From: Betaproteobacteria bacterium
GTDB lineage: Bacteria > Pseudomonadota > Gammaproteobacteria > Burkholderiales > Casimicrobiaceae
Reading direction: 5' to 3'
DNA length: 64,000 bases
Assembly: GCA_016717855.1 (NCBI GenBank)
Contig: JADKEV010000012.1
Span: forward strand, 62,001 to 126,000
Shown: positions 1 to 10,425 of the stretch, one piece after another
Numbering within the stretch: the first letter of the stretch is position 1
Layout: each line of letters opens with the position of its first letter
Translations under genes and position numbers: made by a program
The notes under the pieces: generated by a model
What the model saw: only the letters and a program-made list of their open reading frames with translations
The model's database searches: none
Told to the model about the DNA's origin: nothing

Positions 1-1492
1 GCGACTCGGGCCCGTCGTACTCCGCCAGGTTGACGCCGACCGGTATCGCCGGATCGCGCAACTGCAGATGCACCGGCTGGTCCTCGACGTGATTGGTGTT
101 CGACAGGAACACCGACGAGAGCTTGTCGAAGCTGATCACGCCGTCGTATTTGGGATAGACGATCTTCGGCATTTCCGCCGCGGGCTTCAGGTACTCGTTG
201 TCGGGCTTGCCGTGATGCTGCGTCCAGCCGACCAGTGCGCCCAGGCCCAGGTCGTTCATCCACATGTGCATCCCACCCAGCACGGTACCGGGCAACATCC
301 CCCACTTGAGCGACGGCTTGACGTTGCGCACCTTGTACAGGTCGCGGTAGATCCATGACTTCTTCCAGCCTTCCGCGTAGTCGGTCAACTCGTCGTGCCC
401 GCGGCCGGCCTGCACCGCGGCGTACGCGGCTTCCGCGGCCAGCATCCCGGACTTCATCGCGTTGTGCGTGCCCTTGATCCGCGGCACGTTGAGGAAACCG
501 GCGCTGCAGCCGATCAGCGCGCCGCCGGGAAACGTCAGCTTCGGCACCGACTGCAGGCCGCCTTCGTTGATCGCGCGCGCGCCGTAGCCTATTCGCTTGC
601 CGCCCTCGAGGACGGGGCGGATGGCCGGATGGGTCTTGAAGCGCTGGAACTCGTCGAACGGCGACAGATGCGGATTCTGGTAGCTCAGGTGCAGCACGAA
701 GCCGATCGCCACCAGCTTGTCGCCCTGTTCGTTGGTGTAGTGGTACTGGAACGAGCCGCCGCCCGTGCTGTGATCGAGCGGCCAGCCTTGCGTGTGCACG
801 ACCAGCCCCGGCTGGTGCACGGCCGGATCGACCTGCCACAATTCCTTCAGCCCGATCCCGTACTTCTGCGGATCGACGCCATCGCGCAGCTTGAATTTCG
901 CCATCAGTTCCTGCGACAGCGATCCGCGCACGCCCTCGGCGAACAGCGTGTACTTCGCGTGCAGTTCCATGCCCTCGGCGTAGTCGGACTTGTGCGAACC
1001 ATCCTGCGCGACGCCCATGTCACCGGTCGCCACGCCCTTGACCGAGCCGTCGTCGTTGAACAGCACCTCGGCCGCGGCAAACCCCGGATAGATCTCGACG
1101 CCCAGCGCCTCGGCCTGCTGGCCCAGCCAGCGGCACACATTGCCCAGGCTGACGATGTAGTTGCCGTGGTTGTTCATCAGCGGCGGCAGCGTCCAGTTCG
1201 GCATCCGCCGGCTGCGGGTCTCCTTGAGCACCAGGAAGCGGTCTTCGGTGACGCCGGTGTGCAGCGGCGCGCCCTTTTCCTTCCAGTCGGGGAGCAGTTC
1301 GTTGAGGGCGATCGGATCGATCACAGCGCCGGACAGGATGTGGGCGCCGACCTCGGAGCCTTTTTCGAGGACGCAGACGTTGATCTCCTTCCCCCCGGCA
1401 GCCGCCTGCTGCTTCAGGCGGATGGCGGCGGACAGGCCGGACGGGCCGCCCCCCACGATGACCACATCGTATTCCATCGATTCGCGTGTCAT
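1..1492 (-). CDS. Electron transfer flavoprotein-ubiquinone oxidoreductase, C-terminus cut by window edge
   Basis: Transfers electrons from reduced ETF, fed by acyl-CoA dehydrogenases, to membrane ubiquinone. Reading the minus strand from the ATG at 1492 gives about 497 residues before the window edge. An N-terminal FAD dinucleotide fold (VVIVGGGPSGL, residues about 10-20) is followed by family blocks such as HILSGAVIDP and GCSAGFLNVPRIKGTHNAMK. The family is usually near 550 residues, so the C-terminal part carrying most of the [4Fe-4S] ligands lies outside. The gene is divergent from the thioesterase at 1561. The three acyl-CoA dehydrogenases elsewhere in the window are plausible electron sources through ETF, which is not seen here. 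Identification is strong from conserved motifs throughout. Confidence 0.93.
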   Translation of the reverse strand, partial: MTRESMEYDVVIVGGGPSGLSAAIRLKQQAAAGGKEINVCVLEKGSEVGAHILSGAVIDPIALNELLPDWKEKGAPLHTGVTEDRFLVLKETRSRRMPNWTLPPLMNNHGNYIVSLGNVCRWLGQQAEALGVEIYPGFAAAEVLFNDDGSVKGVATGDMGVAQDGSHKSDYAEGMELHAKYTLFAEGVRGSLSQELMAKFKLRDGVDPQKYGIGLKELWQVDPAVHQPGLVVHTQGWPLDHSTGGGSFQYHYTNEQGDKLVAIGFVLHLSYQNPHLSPFDEFQRFKTHPAIRPVLEGGKRIGYGARAINEGGLQSVPKLTFPGGALIGCSAGFLNVPRIKGTHNAMKSGMLAAEAAYAAVQAGRGHDELTDYAEGWKKSWIYRDLYKVRNVKPSLKWGMLPGTVLGGMHMWMNDLGLGALVGWTQHHGKPDNEYLKPAAEMPKIVYPKYDGVISFDKLSSVFLSNTNHVEDQPVHLQLRDPAIPVGVNLAEYDGPES

Positions 1493-1560
1493 GGCCTTCT
1501 CCCGGTACCGCGTTGCTGCGAGTGACCGATTATAATTGACGTTCACTCCCCGGACCGCCC

Positions 1561-1971
1561 ATGCACAAGGAACGCACGCTCGCCCTGGTCGAACACATTC
1601 CCATCCGCTGGGGCGACATGGACGCGATGGGGCACGTCAACAACACCGTCTACTTCCGCTACATGGAGCAGGTGCGCGTGTCGTGGTACGAAAAGGTGTT
1701 CGGCGAGCTCTCCAGTTTGCAGCAGGAGGGGATCGTCATCATCAACGCCTCCTGCAATTTCCTGAAGCCGCTGACCTATCCCGGCATGGTCGAAGTCAAG
1801 ATGCTGTTCGGCCCCGCCAGCCGAACCAGCTTCGAGTCGTACTACGAAATGCGGATGAACGGCGAGCTCTATGCCGATGGGGCGGCGAAGATCGTGTGGA
1901 TCGACATGACACAGAGGAAATCCAAGCCCTTGCCCGAGTCGATTCGCGCCCTGTGCCCCGCCCGCCACTGA
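1561..1971 (+). CDS. Acyl-CoA thioesterase, 4-hydroxybenzoyl-CoA/YbgC hot-dog family
   Basis: A 136-residue single hot-dog domain predicted to hydrolyse acyl-CoA thioesters in the cytoplasm. The family signature lies near the N-terminus (residues about 14-30, RWGDMDAMGHVNNTVYFRYM), including the catalytic Asp and the HVNN turn. The length is typical of the family. The gene ends 23 bp before the acetoacetyl-CoA synthetase, so the two probably share a transcript. The substrate cannot be read from the sequence; short or branched acyl-CoA is a reasonable guess from the neighbours. The ATG at 1561 is the first in frame and leaves a 68-bp divergent promoter region to the ETF-QO gene. Confidence 0.88.
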   Translation: MHKERTLALVEHIPIRWGDMDAMGHVNNTVYFRYMEQVRVSWYEKVFGELSSLQQEGIVIINASCNFLKPLTYPGMVEVKMLFGPASRTSFESYYEMRMNGELYADGAAKIVWIDMTQRKSKPLPESIRALCPARH

Positions 1972-1994
1972 CCCGCGAGAACCGGAAGACCGCC

Positions 1995-3968
<1,974 letters not shown>

Positions 3969-3978
3969 CGCGACTCCG

Positions 3979-5217
3979 TCAGCGGCACGGCTCGCGCGCA
4001 CGCGCGGTCGGCAGCAAGTCCATCATCAATCCGGGCGGCGGCGAGGTCAGCGTGTCGAGGAAGGCCAGCAGATCGCCGATCTCGGCTTCGCCCAAGCGCA
4101 GCGGGCGCAGGATCTTCTCGCCGTCCGCATGGAGCCTGTCTTCGTCGAGTTCCGAGTAGTGCCCGAGCACCTCGCGCAGTGTCGCCAGCGAGCCGTTGTG
4201 CATGTAGGGCGCCGTCAGCGCGACGTTGCGCAGGCCCGGGACCTTCCACTCGCCGAAATTCTTCTGCTGCAGGTCAACGTGCCGCGTCGCCGTTCCCGGC
4301 GCGCGGACCGGGTCGTCGTTGTGCCGGCCGAGCTGGTTGAACGCGTCCTGCCGGACCCGGACGATCCCGCCGTAGCGCCCGGGATCGACGATGCCCGGCG
4401 CCAGGAAGAACGGGATGCCGGTGTCGGCGAACTCGCGGTTGGAAAACAGCGGGCCGACGTGGCAGGTGCTGCAATTGCCCTTGCCGACGAACATGCGCAA
4501 GCCGCGCTGCGCGTTTTCCGGATAGCGCGCGGCCGCCGCGCCGTCGCCCCGCTCGAGCGCGGCGCGAAACGCGTCGAACCGGGTAGGGATCGAAACGAGG
4601 GTTTCCTGGAACGCGGCCAGCGCCTTGCCCGCGTCGGCGCTGGCGGTCTCAGTGCTGACACCAGCGGCGTCGCGCCCGAAGACCTTCTGGTAGCGGCACG
4701 ACAGGTCGGGGTCGGTCGCCAGCAACGTGGCCACCTGCTCCAGGGCGATCCCGTGCTCGCGCGGATCGGTGAGCGGGCGGATGCTGTGCGCCCACAGGCT
4801 GTCGCTGCCGCCGTCCCAGCCGAACCAGCGCGCGAAGCGAACGTTGACCAGCGAGGGCGCGTTGCGGTCCACCGCCGACAAGCCGATGCTGACCTTCCTG
4901 CGGTCGGCGAACAATGCCGGTGGGGCGTGGCAGGAAACGCAGGCGACGCGTCCGTTCGCCGACAACCGGCCATCAAAAAAGAGCCGCTGCCCCAGCGCCG
5001 CGGCCTCGGGATTGCCGGAAACGCGGTTGCTGGGATCGGGGACCAGCGGCGGCGGCCAGGGCCCGTGCGCCAGGATGGCCTGCCGTTCGGCGTCGGAGAA
5101 GTCGAGCAGGCGTCCGGCATCGCCGACGGCAGGCGCGGCTGCGCAGGACACTGCGACCGCGAGCGCCGCGAGCGACGCGAGCAATGGCGCCAGCCGCCGG
5201 GCACGCGTCGCGTTCAT
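3979..5217 (-). CDS. Di-haem cytochrome c peroxidase / MauG-like protein
   Basis: A 412-residue exported protein with two c-type haem motifs, CVSCH at residues 93-97 and CSTCH at 249-253, spaced as in the CcpA/MauG family. The later APYMHNGSL segment is typical of the C-terminal haem domain. A hydrophobic N-terminus ending around residue 30 (VAVSCAAAPA) marks it for the periplasm. Family members reduce H2O2 or carry out long-range oxidation of a partner protein. The ATG at 5217 overlaps the stop of the upstream gene as ATGA, so this is the last gene of a translationally coupled operon. Which haem ligand arrangement applies, peroxidase or MauG, is not decided by the sequence alone. Confidence 0.9.
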   Translation of the reverse strand: MNATRARRLAPLLASLAALAVAVSCAAAPAVGDAGRLLDFSDAERQAILAHGPWPPPLVPDPSNRVSGNPEAAALGQRLFFDGRLSANGRVACVSCHAPPALFADRRKVSIGLSAVDRNAPSLVNVRFARWFGWDGGSDSLWAHSIRPLTDPREHGIALEQVATLLATDPDLSCRYQKVFGRDAAGVSTETASADAGKALAAFQETLVSIPTRFDAFRAALERGDGAAAARYPENAQRGLRMFVGKGNCSTCHVGPLFSNREFADTGIPFFLAPGIVDPGRYGGIVRVRQDAFNQLGRHNDDPVRAPGTATRHVDLQQKNFGEWKVPGLRNVALTAPYMHNGSLATLREVLGHYSELDEDRLHADGEKILRPLRLGEAEIGDLLAFLDTLTSPPPGLMMDLLPTARAREPCR

Positions 5218-5606
5218 CGTACCAGGACGGCGTGCGCGAGCCGCTCGGTCTTGCCGTTGACGCGCACGCCGAACAGGAACTCCCATTTGCCGGGCATGTG
5301 CAGCAACAGGCCGCTGGCGCGCCAGGCGCCGACGCCAACCGGTGCGATACCGGGCTTGTAGTTCATCCCGTGGCGATGCTCCGGCATGTGCGCATCGACG
5401 GTCAGGCTCTCCACCGGCGCCCTGGAACAGACGTGGACGAGCAGGCTGAACGGCCGGTCGATCGCCAGAGGGGCCGGGTCGGGCCGGTACGACAACGCCA
5501 GCGTGCCATCACGATTGGCGATCTGCTGGCCGCCGGGGGGCAGTTCGCAGGCCGGCGCGCCGGCAGCGGCGGCCATCGCAGCCAGCAGCAGCGCGGTCCG
5601 TTTCAA
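5214..5606 (-). CDS. Small exported protein, YtkA/FixH-like domain
   Basis: A 130-residue protein with a signal peptide (residues 1-19, MKRTALLLAAMAAAAGAPA) and one small beta-rich domain. The MPEHRHGMNY stretch and the following GLLLHMPGKWEF fit the YtkA-like/FixH-like fold, in which His and Met residues may bind copper. Translation appears to start at TTG (5606), which overlaps the TGA of the amidohydrolase gene in a TTGA arrangement; the stop overlaps the next ATG as ATGA. Its place between an exported amidohydrolase and a di-haem peroxidase suggests a periplasmic helper role, but no function is shown. The family call rests on pattern recognition. Confidence 0.72.
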   Translation of the reverse strand: MKRTALLLAAMAAAAGAPACELPPGGQQIANRDGTLALSYRPDPAPLAIDRPFSLLVHVCSRAPVESLTVDAHMPEHRHGMNYKPGIAPVGVGAWRASGLLLHMPGKWEFLFGVRVNGKTERLAHAVLVR

Positions 5607-6460
5607 TGGGCGCCGAACTTCGCCATGTTGAAGCCGCCCAGCAGCGCTTCGGCGTTGCGGTACGCGATCTTCTCGGCGACATCACGCGGCAGCGAGGACA
5701 ACCAGGCGCGCGCGGTGTTGGCGTGCTCGCCGACGTAGAGCCAGCGCTCCGGCGTGAAGGTGTCGGTGCCCACCGTGAAGCGGTCGGGAAATTCGATGAA
5801 CACGGCGCGCCATTCGTCGGTGGCCTTGCCCCCGCTGTGGTGATCGCCGCGAAACGCCAGGTCGCACCACAGGTTCTTGTGCTTGCGGAGCATGTCGCGC
5901 ACCTCGTCGGCGCGGGCGAATCCCGAATGCGCCCACAGGATCCGCGCTTCCGGCCATTGCTTGAACAGCCGCTCGACCGCGATGACGTCCGAGTGCGCGT
6001 GCATGATCAGCCCGTGCTGTTTCGCCAGCTCGACCATTCGCCGCGGCACCGGCAGGTCGGCGTCGGCGCCGTAGAGATGAAATTCGCCGACCGCCGCGTA
6101 GCGGTACTTTTTCAGGCGTTCCTCGAGGTAGCCGATGACCGAGCTGTCGTTGACCCAGGTGCCGACGTCGCCCCGCGTCCGGTACGGCCGTAACGACGGC
6201 ACGATGATCTCCGGCGCCAGCGCGTAGAGGCGTTGCTGCCCCTCGTCGTTGGAACTGGAGAGCAGCGCGCGCCGGATGCCGCCTTTCCTGAGCACGTCGA
6301 TCGCTGCCGGCGGCGGCAGGTTCTCCCACGCGTCGTGGCTGTAGTGCAGGTGCGCGTCGAAGATCGGGAGCGGCGCCTGCGCCGGGGCCGGCAGTGCGGC
6401 GAGCATGCCTGCGCCGGCCACCGCCAGCGCGCAACCGAAGACGAATCGCGAACGCATCAT
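5603..6460 (-). CDS. Exported amidohydrolase-2 family protein
   Basis: A 285-residue TIM-barrel metal-dependent hydrolase. A signal peptide ends near PAPAQA, followed by the metal-binding IFDAHLHYSHD (HxH). Later blocks are VGEFHLYG, LIMHAHSD, ILWAHSGFA and a terminal FTVGTDTF, giving the usual HxH, H, H and D metal ligands. The ATG at 6460 is preferred over an in-frame ATG 42 bp upstream because GGGAG lies six bases before it and the signal peptide then begins directly. Amidohydrolase-2 members decarboxylate or hydrolyse cyclic substrates; an exported one is less usual. The gene is coupled to the YtkA-like gene downstream and lies 20 bp after DUF2855. Confidence 0.85.
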   Translation of the reverse strand: MMRSRFVFGCALAVAGAGMLAALPAPAQAPLPIFDAHLHYSHDAWENLPPPAAIDVLRKGGIRRALLSSSNDEGQQRLYALAPEIIVPSLRPYRTRGDVGTWVNDSSVIGYLEERLKKYRYAAVGEFHLYGADADLPVPRRMVELAKQHGLIMHAHSDVIAVERLFKQWPEARILWAHSGFARADEVRDMLRKHKNLWCDLAFRGDHHSGGKATDEWRAVFIEFPDRFTVGTDTFTPERWLYVGEHANTARAWLSSLPRDVAEKIAYRNAEALLGGFNMAKFGAH

Positions 6461-6479
6461 CAGAATCTCCCAGCCAATG

Positions 6480-7574
6480 TCAGAACGACAGAATATGGCC
6501 ATCCTGCGGGGCGACCTTGCCGTCCAGCATCGCGTGCACGGTGCGCGAGATCGCTTCGGGCCCGCGCCCGCGCTCGACCGTCAGCCATGGCTGCGCCGGA
6601 TCGGTCACCCGGGCGATGAAGGCCCGCCACGCGGCAGCCGTCTTCTGCTGGAATTCCGCCCCGCCCCAGTCGGCGACGCGCTTCTTGATCTGCGCCGGCG
6701 CGAAGAACAGAGTGGGCTTCGGGCCGGGAAGTTCCATCCGGGCCTGCATCGCTTCCCAATGCGTGCCGCCGACGGCGCAACTGTATTTGAGCGCATCGCC
6801 GAAGTGCCGGTGAACGCGGCCGCGCACGTCGGCGTTGCCGGACATGTCCACATAGACCCGCGGCACCGCTTGGGCGATGGACTCCAGCGCCGCGTACGAC
6901 ACGACCCGCGAATAACACCCCAGGCCCTCGACGAACGCCAGGTTCGCCTCCGAGGTCAGGCCGATGACCTCGATTCCCGGCCGCTGCGCCAGCATGAACG
7001 CCGTGCCGTACGCGGTCTTCGACGAGGCGCTGGAGAGGAGTACCGAGCGCGCGCCGAAGAAGTCGTTGTCGGCCACGAAATCGTCAAGCAGGAACGAGGT
7101 GATGAACAGCGGCTTGAGCAACATCTGTTCGGCCTCGAACCGGTGCTCGTAGGCCGGATCGGTACTGCATCGCGTGTATTGGTTGTAGACGGCGTGCAGC
7201 CCCTGGCGGTGCGCGGCGCCGTCGAAGAAGCCGGACGGCGCGACCCGGATCGGCGACACGACCAGGTGCGTGGCCATCGGAAAGTAGCCGTAGAAGCGTT
7301 CCCCGGGCGCGATGCCGGGGCAGCGCGATTCGGCTACGTCGGCGAAGCCCCACACCGGAATCTGTCCCTGCGCGGGATCGTCGACGGGGAAGAACTGCCA
7401 GTACTGCATCGCATCGCCGAACGCCGCGTAGGTCACGTTGTTCGACGTGAACGCGAAGCTGTCGATGGCGAACAGCACCTGCCCGTCGGCGAGTTCGGGC
7501 AGCGGCGCGTCGACCACGCCGGTCTTGCGCAGGTTGGCCTTGCTCACTTCGAAGCGTCTGACGTCCATCGCCAT
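6480..7574 (-). CDS. DUF2855 family protein
   Basis: A 364-residue cytoplasmic protein recognised as DUF2855, distantly related to medium-chain dehydrogenases/reductases: an N-terminal GroES-like half (DGQVLFAIDSFAFTSNNVTY) and a C-terminal part with VLLSSASSKTAYGTAFML in place of the usual glycine-rich NADP loop. The biochemical role is unknown; neighbours and relatives suggest handling of ketones or quinone-like substrates. The ATG at 7574 shares one base with the TGA of the GST gene (TGATG), so the two are coupled. The next gene, an amidohydrolase, begins 20 bp downstream. Confidence 0.82.
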   Translation of the reverse strand: MAMDVRRFEVSKANLRKTGVVDAPLPELADGQVLFAIDSFAFTSNNVTYAAFGDAMQYWQFFPVDDPAQGQIPVWGFADVAESRCPGIAPGERFYGYFPMATHLVVSPIRVAPSGFFDGAAHRQGLHAVYNQYTRCSTDPAYEHRFEAEQMLLKPLFITSFLLDDFVADNDFFGARSVLLSSASSKTAYGTAFMLAQRPGIEVIGLTSEANLAFVEGLGCYSRVVSYAALESIAQAVPRVYVDMSGNADVRGRVHRHFGDALKYSCAVGGTHWEAMQARMELPGPKPTLFFAPAQIKKRVADWGGAEFQQKTAAAWRAFIARVTDPAQPWLTVERGRGPEAISRTVHAMLDGKVAPQDGHILSF

Positions 7575-8230
7575 CAAGCCTTCCGGTACATGTGCAGCGG
7601 GATCCGCTCGCGTTCGATCGCGGCGGCAAACGCAGGGAGCGCCGCCAACTGCTCGACGTAGGCCTGGTACGCAGGCAGCGCGGCCGGGTCGACGCCGGCG
7701 ATGCCGCCCCAACGCCAGAAGACGACGGCGTAGATGTCGGGGAAAGTGATCCGGTCGCCGAACAGCCAAGGGTGGGCGCCGGCGATGTGGCCCTGGATCC
7801 GTTCGAGCAATTGCGCGAATCGCGCCGTGTTGAAGCGCTTTTGTTCGGCGATGCCCTCGTCGCCCGACGTGAACTGTTCCGGACGGAAAATGTGGGTGAA
7901 CGTCGGATGGACAGTGTTGTTCATCCACGCCAGCATGGACATCGCCTGTGCCCGGGCCCAGGGATCGGCGGGCAGCAAGCCCGCCTGGGGAGCGCTGCGG
8001 TCCAGATAGTCGCAGATGGCGACGATCTGGGTCAGCGGCTTGCCGTCGACCAGCAGCACCGGCACCTGCGCGTTCGGGTTCAGCGCCAGGTATTCGGGCG
8101 TCGACTGTTCGCCCTTGTGCAGCTTGACCAGCGACGGCTCGAACCCGGCGCCGGTCTCCGCCTTGATGATCTCGAGGGCGACATGGGGCACGAACGAGCA
8201 GGCGCCGGGGGCGAAATAGAGTTTGAGCAT
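7574..8230 (-). CDS. Glutathione S-transferase family protein
   Basis: A 218-residue GST with the N-terminal thioredoxin-like domain starting MLKLYFAPGACSFVPH, where a serine or cysteine near residue 10-12 could act on glutathione, then the NPNAQVPVLLVDG cis-proline loop, and an all-helical C-terminal domain containing WLFGDRITFPDIY. The length matches beta-class bacterial GSTs. The ATG at 8230 begins the canonical N-terminus. It is the first gene of a five-gene minus-strand operon (GST, DUF2855, amidohydrolase, YtkA-like, peroxidase) and is divergent from the GNAT gene at 8406, leaving a 175-bp promoter region. The substrate is unknown. Confidence 0.9.
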   Translation of the reverse strand: MLKLYFAPGACSFVPHVALEIIKAETGAGFEPSLVKLHKGEQSTPEYLALNPNAQVPVLLVDGKPLTQIVAICDYLDRSAPQAGLLPADPWARAQAMSMLAWMNNTVHPTFTHIFRPEQFTSGDEGIAEQKRFNTARFAQLLERIQGHIAGAHPWLFGDRITFPDIYAVVFWRWGGIAGVDPAALPAYQAYVEQLAALPAFAAAIERERIPLHMYRKA

Positions 8231-8405
8231 GGGTGGGTTTTCGCCGGCGGCGCAGGGGAGTGATCGCGCATCATAACCAAAAACTGTCCGCTGCCTGCTG
8301 GCGGGGCGCCAGTTCGCCGCTCTACACTTCCCGGGATCGCCGATGGATGGCGCGGCGACGGTCCGCTGCCGGTACAATTTCGTTCCGATCGGCCCCCGCC
8401 CGCCC

Positions 8406-8972
8406 ATGAAGATACGACAACTCGTGCTCGACGACGCCGCGCCCTATCATGCGCTGCGCCTGCGCATGCTGCGCATCTTTCCGGACGCGTTCAATTCGAG
8501 CTACGAAGAGGATTCGCGAAAGCCGTTGGCCTGGGCCGAAAGGCGCATCGTCCCGGACGCGGCGGCGCCGCACGACTTCGTGCTGGGGGCGTTCGCCGAC
8601 ACCGGGGAGTTGATTGGCTCGGTGGGCCTTGCCGTGGAATCGCGATTGAAGCAACGGCACAAGGCTTTGCTGTTCGGCATGTACGTGGCGCCGGAAGCCG
8701 GTTCCAGAGGCGTCGGCCGCGCGCTGCTAACCGCCTGCCTGGAGCGGGCACGCGCGATTCCGGGCCTGGAGCAGGTGAACCTGTCGGTCACAGCGACCAA
8801 CGAACGGGCCCGGAGATTGTATGAATCCGCCGGCTTCGTGACCTTCGGCGTCGAGGAACGGGCGATCAAGGTGGGGGCGGCGTACTTCGCCAAGGCGCAC
8901 ATGGTGCTGCGCTTTGCCGCAGTACCGCTGCGCTCGTCCAGCAAACCCGAGCGCCGGGACAACGAGCCCTGA
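8406..8972 (+). CDS. GNAT family N-acetyltransferase
   Basis: A 188-residue GNAT protein. The acetyl-CoA-binding motif A is visible as YVAPEAGSRGVGRALL (Gxx-GxG type), followed by the NERARRLYESAGF segment that ends the fold. It probably acetylates a small molecule or a protein N-terminus; no substrate can be assigned. The start at 8406 gives MKIRQLVLDDA, the usual beginning for this family. It is followed 42 bp later by the GFA-like gene and may be co-transcribed with it. A serine- and arginine-rich tail of about 15 residues after the GNAT fold is probably unstructured. Confidence 0.88.
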   Translation: MKIRQLVLDDAAPYHALRLRMLRIFPDAFNSSYEEDSRKPLAWAERRIVPDAAAPHDFVLGAFADTGELIGSVGLAVESRLKQRHKALLFGMYVAPEAGSRGVGRALLTACLERARAIPGLEQVNLSVTATNERARRLYESAGFVTFGVEERAIKVGAAYFAKAHMVLRFAAVPLRSSSKPERRDNEP

Positions 8973-9014
8973 ATGTTCTCCCCCGGCACGTGCTCAACTC
9001 ATAGGAACCATGCG

Positions 9015-9374
9015 ATGAACCGGCCACTGCAAACCCTGCGCGGAAGCTGCCATTGCGGCGCGGTGCGCTTCGAGATCGAGTCCGATTTTCCCGAGCTGAC
9101 GACCTGCGACTGCTCGATCTGCAAGCGCAAGAACGCGCTGATGGTCAAGGTGCATGAAAGCGCCTTCCGGCTCCTGCAGGGCGAAGAGTCGCTGCGCCTG
9201 TACCAGTTTCACACCATGACGGCGAAACACTATTTCTGCGGCGTGTGCGGCATCTACCCGTTTCACCGCAAGCGGTCGGCGCCCGATCACTACGGGGTCA
9301 ACGTGTTTTGCCTGGAGGATTTCGACCCGGCGGGAATTCCGGTGCGCGCGACGGTTGGGGCGGGGATGGATTGA
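9015..9374 (+). CDS. GFA (glutathione-dependent formaldehyde-activating / CENP-V) family protein
   Basis: A 119-residue zinc protein of the Gfa/CENP-V fold. The zinc ligands are evident: CHCG (Cys12, Cys14), CDCSIC (Cys31, 33, 36) and CGVC (Cys75, Cys78). The length is typical. Despite the family name, most bacterial members have no proven formaldehyde activity, so only the fold is assigned. The start ATG at 9015 was chosen over one at 9010, which is out of frame. A palindromic repeat follows before the convergent rsgA gene. Confidence 0.88.
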   Translation: MNRPLQTLRGSCHCGAVRFEIESDFPELTTCDCSICKRKNALMVKVHESAFRLLQGEESLRLYQFHTMTAKHYFCGVCGIYPFHRKRSAPDHYGVNVFCLEDFDPAGIPVRATVGAGMD

Positions 9375-9414
9375 AACTTGCGTGGGTCGCTGGCCGACCT
9401 TCAATGCCTGGCCG

Positions 9415-9498
9415 GATGTGCGTCGCTGCGCCCGACCCATCCACGGGATTCGGTGCGACTCGACGATGATGGGTATCGCTGCGCTCCACCCATCCTAC
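9415..9498. repeat. Intergenic palindromic repeat (one clear copy plus a degenerate half)
   Basis: Positions 9468-9498 hold a 31-bp hairpin-forming element. Read on the minus strand it begins GTAGGATGGGTGGAGCGCAG and ends ACCCATC; the arms GATGGGT/ACCCATC flank a short loop. Positions about 9415-9445 hold a diverged related half. Two further copies sit at 24962-24992 and 25102-25132. Such GATGGG...CCCATC elements are common between genes in proteobacterial genomes. The copy lies between the convergent gfa-like and rsgA genes, where it could act as a transcript end, although there is no U-run. Confidence 0.8.
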
Positions 9499-9549
9499 GC
9501 AGTGATTGCGCGGCAATTTCGTGGTCATTGCGTGGGGATTGCGCGATGA

Positions 9550-10425
9550 CTACGCGGTGATCTCGCGGCGCAGGCGATGGTAGGTCGCGAGCCGCGTCGC
9601 GGCGATCTTCCCGTCGCTGCACGCCGCGCGGACCGCGCACTGCGGTTCGTGGTCGTGCGTGCAGTCGCGGAACTTGCACATGCCCAGAAACGGCCGGAAC
9701 TCGACGAACGCATGTTCCAGTCCGCTGCGCACGAGCTGGTGGATGCCGAATTCTTTCATGCCGGGCGAATCGATGATCCACGCGGCGGGGCCGAGCCGGT
9801 GCAGCCGGGTATGCGTCGTGGTGTGCCGTCCGGCGTTGAGCGACTCCGAGATCTCGCCGGTCTTCGCGCGCAAATCGCCCAGCGCGGTATTGATGATGGT
9901 CGACTTGCCCATTCCCGACTGGCCGACGAGCACGCTGCGCTCGTTGGCGAGCAGCGGGCGCAGCGGGTCGATGCCTTGCCGGGCGGTCAGCGTGATCAGC
10001 GCATAGCCCAGCGCCGCGTAGGGTTCCAGCCTGGCCCGCACCGCCTCGGCGCCTGGCAGGTCCATCTTGTTCAGGACCAGGACGAAGCGGCAGCCCGCCG
10101 CTTCGGAGGCGACGGTCCAGCGATCGATCAGCTCGGGATTGAACGCGGGCTCGACCGCGACGACGCCGAGCACGACCGAGACGTTCGCCGCGATGGTCTT
10201 CTGGCGATACGCGTCTTCCCGCGTCAACTCGGACTGGCGCGGGTGGATGCCGACGATGAGTCCCTCGCGGTCCGTGCCCTGTGTGATGTCGACGGTGTCG
10301 CCGCAGGCGGGCGCGAGCTGCCGGCCCTTGACGGCGCACAGCACGTTGCCGCCATCCGGCAACTCGACTTCGTAATGACGGCGGTGGGCGCCTACGATCA
10401 ACCCGGCACTTTCGCGGCGGGTCAC
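9550..10425 (-). CDS. rsgA: Ribosome small-subunit-dependent GTPase RsgA
   Basis: A circularly permuted GTPase that helps late maturation of the 30S subunit. Order in the 291-residue product: N-terminal OB fold, G4 NKMD (119-122), G1 P-loop GQSGMGKST (168-176), switch region around RHTTTHT (200-206), G3 DSPG (219-222), and the C-terminal zinc knuckle CKFRDCTHDHEPQC (Cys250, Cys255, His257, Cys263). All expected motifs are intact. The ATG overlaps the phhB stop as ATGA (10422-10425), so it is the last gene of the coupled ste24-hypothetical-phhB-rsgA operon. Confidence 0.97.
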   Translation of the reverse strand: MTRRESAGLIVGAHRRHYEVELPDGGNVLCAVKGRQLAPACGDTVDITQGTDREGLIVGIHPRQSELTREDAYRQKTIAANVSVVLGVVAVEPAFNPELIDRWTVASEAAGCRFVLVLNKMDLPGAEAVRARLEPYAALGYALITLTARQGIDPLRPLLANERSVLVGQSGMGKSTIINTALGDLRAKTGEISESLNAGRHTTTHTRLHRLGPAAWIIDSPGMKEFGIHQLVRSGLEHAFVEFRPFLGMCKFRDCTHDHEPQCAVRAACSDGKIAATRLATYHRLRREITA

